Assembly: GCF_011752565.1 (NCBI RefSeq)
Contig: NZ_VWXK01000002.1
Location: 124,001-188,000, forward strand
Direction: 5' to 3'
Length of the DNA stretch: 64,000 nt
DNA from: Pantoea sp. Ap-967
Lineage (GTDB): Bacteria > Pseudomonadota > Gammaproteobacteria > Pseudomonadales > Pseudomonadaceae
Shown: positions 62,105-64,000 of the stretch, one piece after another
How positions within the stretch are numbered: the stretch's first letter is position 1
How the letters are laid out: every line of letters begins with the position of its first letter
The notes under the pieces: generated by a model
Database searches by the model: none
Told to the model about the DNA's origin: nothing
Seen by the model: only the letters and a program-made list of their open reading frames with translations
Made by a program: the position numbers and the translations under genes

Positions 62105-62380
62105 TTAGAGCATCAATATCCCCTGACCTCGAACATGATGGTAGTCCGCGCCGGCTATGGCCTTGAGAAAGCCGCAGTCGGCGAGCCGTCGCAGGTCTCG
62201 CCATTCGCGCCAGTCAATGAGCCCCAAGCGGTCCATCTCGTCGACCTGGCGAAGCAACTCTTCGTGGTGGCTACTTGGGCAATCACGCCTGCGCTCGACA
62301 TCGTCATACAGCGCAAACCAACGGTTCACAGCAGTCAGACGACGCTGCTCCTGGGTGATCTGCTGAGTAATCGCATTCAT
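62105..62380 (-). CDS. Small hypothetical protein
   Basis: This 91-residue protein is helical and Arg-rich (MNAITQQITQEQRRLTAVNR; LDWREWRDLRR region) with no recognised domain. Its ATG has GAGAGGG about ten bases upstream. It looks like a small DNA- or RNA-associated or structural protein, but that is guesswork from composition. Confidence 0.65.
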   Translation of the reverse strand: MNAITQQITQEQRRLTAVNRWFALYDDVERRRDCPSSHHEELLRQVDEMDRLGLIDWREWRDLRRLADCGFLKAIAGADYHHVRGQGILML

Positions 62381-62604
62381 GTCGCCAGCCCTCTCACGCT
62401 TTGACTGTCGAGCCCGCAGGCGTGGCTAGGTTCACTTGCAAGAGATTAGTGGTAGGACGTCTTCGCAGCCTAAGTGCCAATCTCATCTTCAGAGCATCCA
62501 CCTTGTCGCGGCAGAACACACATCAGCGGCATTGAACCCTTGCGCTTGTAGCCGACTCCACCCAGAGCAACCGTGATTTTTCCCAGCCCCTGAAGAGGTG
62601 TCAC

Positions 62605-63069
62605 ATGAACGCAATCGAACTGCTGATCCAGGACCACCAACTGGTGAAGAAACTGCTCGAGGAACTGTCTTCTACCACCGAGCGCGCGGTGAAGAAACGC
62701 GCCGAACTGCTCGAACGTATCAAGCAGGAGGTGAGCATCCATACGGCTCTGGAGGAAGAGATCCTGTACCCCGCGATCAAGCAGGCCGGCGGCAAGGAAG
62801 AAGCGAAAATGTATTACGAGGCCAAGGAGGAACATCGCACGGTTGACTCGTTGGTTATTCCCGACCTGCTACACACCGAGACCGGTACCGTGGAGTTCGC
62901 CGGTAGAGTCAAAGTGATGAAAGAGTTGCTGGAGCATCATATCGAGGAAGAAGAAAGCGAGCTGTTCCCTACCGCGCGCAAGCTGCTGGGCAAGCAGGAA
63001 CTTGAAGACATGGGCAAGGCCATGGAAGCTCAGAAGAAACTGCTCAAGGGCGAACAGCGCGCCGCCTGA
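62605..63069 (+). CDS. Hemerythrin domain-containing protein
   Basis: The 154-residue protein is a single four-helix HHE bundle. Metal ligands can be placed in IQDHQLVKKLLEEL, SIHTALEEEILYP, KEEHRTVDSLV and LEHHIEEEESELFP, which match the His/Glu pattern of hemerythrin-like proteins. They bind a di-iron centre and sense or protect against oxidative and nitrosative stress. AGAGGTGTCAC precedes the ATG. It is the last complete gene on the plus strand. Confidence 0.92.
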   Translation: MNAIELLIQDHQLVKKLLEELSSTTERAVKKRAELLERIKQEVSIHTALEEEILYPAIKQAGGKEEAKMYYEAKEEHRTVDSLVIPDLLHTETGTVEFAGRVKVMKELLEHHIEEEESELFPTARKLLGKQELEDMGKAMEAQKKLLKGEQRAA

Positions 63070-63075
63070 AGAGCG

Positions 63076-63101
63076 CCAGCGCGCCCACCCGGGCGCGCTG
63101 G
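63076..63101. terminator. Bidirectional hairpin between convergent genes
   Basis: A perfect 10-base GC stem (CCAGCGCGCC / GGCGCGCTGG) with a 6-base loop lies between the hemerythrin gene and the convergent oxidoreductase. It has no T-run but could stop or stabilise both messages. Confidence 0.5.
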
Positions 63102-63109
63102 ACCAGGCG

Positions 63110-64000
63110 TTACTGGGTGGGCGACTCTGTGTTGATCATCGGTGGCACCGGCGCAAGCGGGAACGCCCGCAGCTGTTCGCGGCGCCGCGCGAAAGGCCTT
63201 GCGGCCAGCGGCTCCAGGCGCTGCGGTTGGCCGGTTTCCAACGCGCGCTCTATCGCCACTATCACCCTCACATCGCGCCAACCCTCCTCGCCATCAGGCT
63301 CTGGCACCTCGTTGCGAAGTATGCAATCGGAAAAGTAAGCCGTTTCTCCGGCGAACTGATCGACGACAGGGTTCACGTGCACGCGGGTTTCGCCGTCAAT
63401 GGTCGCCCGGTAACTGATCGCTACCCCTTCCCCGTAGCCAAAGCATGGCGAGGCTTCGATCTCGCCCTTGCTCCCCAGCATCTGGAAGCGTTCGGTATCA
63501 GGCATGGTGTAGCTGACAGTGAACTGTGCCAGGCGCTCATCGGGGAAGCGTAGGCTGACGGTGACCGTGTCCCAAGTGTCGATGCTGCTGCCCGGCGAGT
63601 GCACACCCACTGCCGCCACCTCGATGGGCTCGGCATTGAACAGTTGGCGAACCAAGTTCAGTGGGTACGGCCCCATGTCTGCCACAGGGCCAGCGCCGAA
63701 GCCATTCTGCGCCCGGTGGTTGCCGGGCTTGACCCGCTGGGTGAAGGTCGAGGTGAACAGCCGCGGCTCACCGAAATTGCCGGCATGCACCCGCCCGATC
63801 ATGTCCAAGGTGCCGGGTTCGGAGTGCAGGCGGTAGGCGATCATCAGCCTGGCGCCTGTGCGCCGGGAAGCCTCGATCATGGCAAGGCAGTCGGTTTCGT
63901 TGGTGGCCATGGGTTTTTCCAACAGCACATGAATGCCCGCCTCCAGCGCCGGGATCACGAACTCGCGGTGGCGAAAATTCGGCGTGGCAACGTACACCGC
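63110..64000 (-). CDS. Gfo/Idh/MocA family oxidoreductase (partial)
   Basis: The visible 296 C-terminal codons match a Gfo/Idh/MocA NAD(P)-dependent sugar or polyol oxidoreductase. The N-terminal Rossmann motif lies beyond the window, but VATPNFRHREFVIPALEAG, the EKP motif (GIHVLLEKPMA) and ADMGPYPLN followed by substrate-domain strands are present. The stop is at 63110. The substrate cannot be told from this part. Confidence 0.9.
   Translation of the reverse strand, partial: AVYVATPNFRHREFVIPALEAGIHVLLEKPMATNETDCLAMIEASRRTGARLMIAYRLHSEPGTLDMIGRVHAGNFGEPRLFTSTFTQRVKPGNHRAQNGFGAGPVADMGPYPLNLVRQLFNAEPIEVAAVGVHSPGSSIDTWDTVTVSLRFPDERLAQFTVSYTMPDTERFQMLGSKGEIEASPCFGYGEGVAISYRATIDGETRVHVNPVVDQFAGETAYFSDCILRNEVPEPDGEEGWRDVRVIVAIERALETGQPQRLEPLAARPFARRREQLRAFPLAPVPPMINTESPTQ

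Overview
The window looks like chromosomal DNA of a Pseudomonas, most probably the P. putida group. The evidence is high G+C with strong third-position GC bias, the 25-base Pseudomonas REP palindrome with core GCGGGCTTGCCCCGCGAA in several gaps, and the gene families present: FAN1, MocR, MHS and ACS transporters, a ybhP-clsB-ybhN operon and many LysR regulators. No rRNA, tRNA, insertion sequence, prophage or CRISPR array was seen.

Region 1 (1-16.3 kb) is metabolic. An ArgE-like deacetylase and a DUF1028 protein diverge from a flavin monooxygenase-Rid pair. A LysR-controlled operon follows (SDR, ACS-type MFS transporter, split transketolase), then two VOC proteins, an MHS symporter next to an AraC regulator, a sterol-desaturase-type membrane hydroxylase, and an alpha/beta hydrolase whose nucleophile serine is replaced by glycine.

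Region 2 (16.5-30.6 kb) starts with a 1636-residue toxin-like protein with leucine-rich repeats and a NEL-type E3 ubiquitin ligase C-terminus. It continues with a UvrD-like helicase, a pirin, phosphoglucomutase, and an operon of the FAN1 nuclease with a nuclease-helicase of the DinG/XPD type.

Region 3 (30.9-39.85 kb) is the most interesting part and looks like a defence or conflict island. Four translationally coupled genes encode an LCAT-like lipase, a trypsin-like protease, a second trypsin-like protease with a small N-terminal helical domain and a P-loop-less NTPase-like tail, and a 1034-residue STAND NTPase. A two-gene unit follows: a PD-(D/E)XK nuclease and an unknown acidic protein.

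Region 4 (39.9-48.3 kb) holds a MocR-type regulator that has lost its PLP lysine, coupled to an unknown gene, then a quinone oxidoreductase with a divergent LysR regulator, a cupin and a pyruvate-oxidase-like TPP enzyme.

Region 5 (48.4-63.1 kb) carries stress-type genes. A compact minus-strand operon (lipoprotein, haem-oxygenase-like iron enzyme, 52-codon small ORF, methyltransferase, GCS2-type ligase) looks biosynthetic but I cannot assign a product. Around it lie DUF4142, Rho-N, DUF72, the ybhP-clsB-ybhN lipid operon, DJ-1/PfpI, a general-stress SDR, hemerythrin and several small proteins. The window ends inside a Gfo/Idh/MocA oxidoreductase.

All family calls come from reading motifs; no database search was run.
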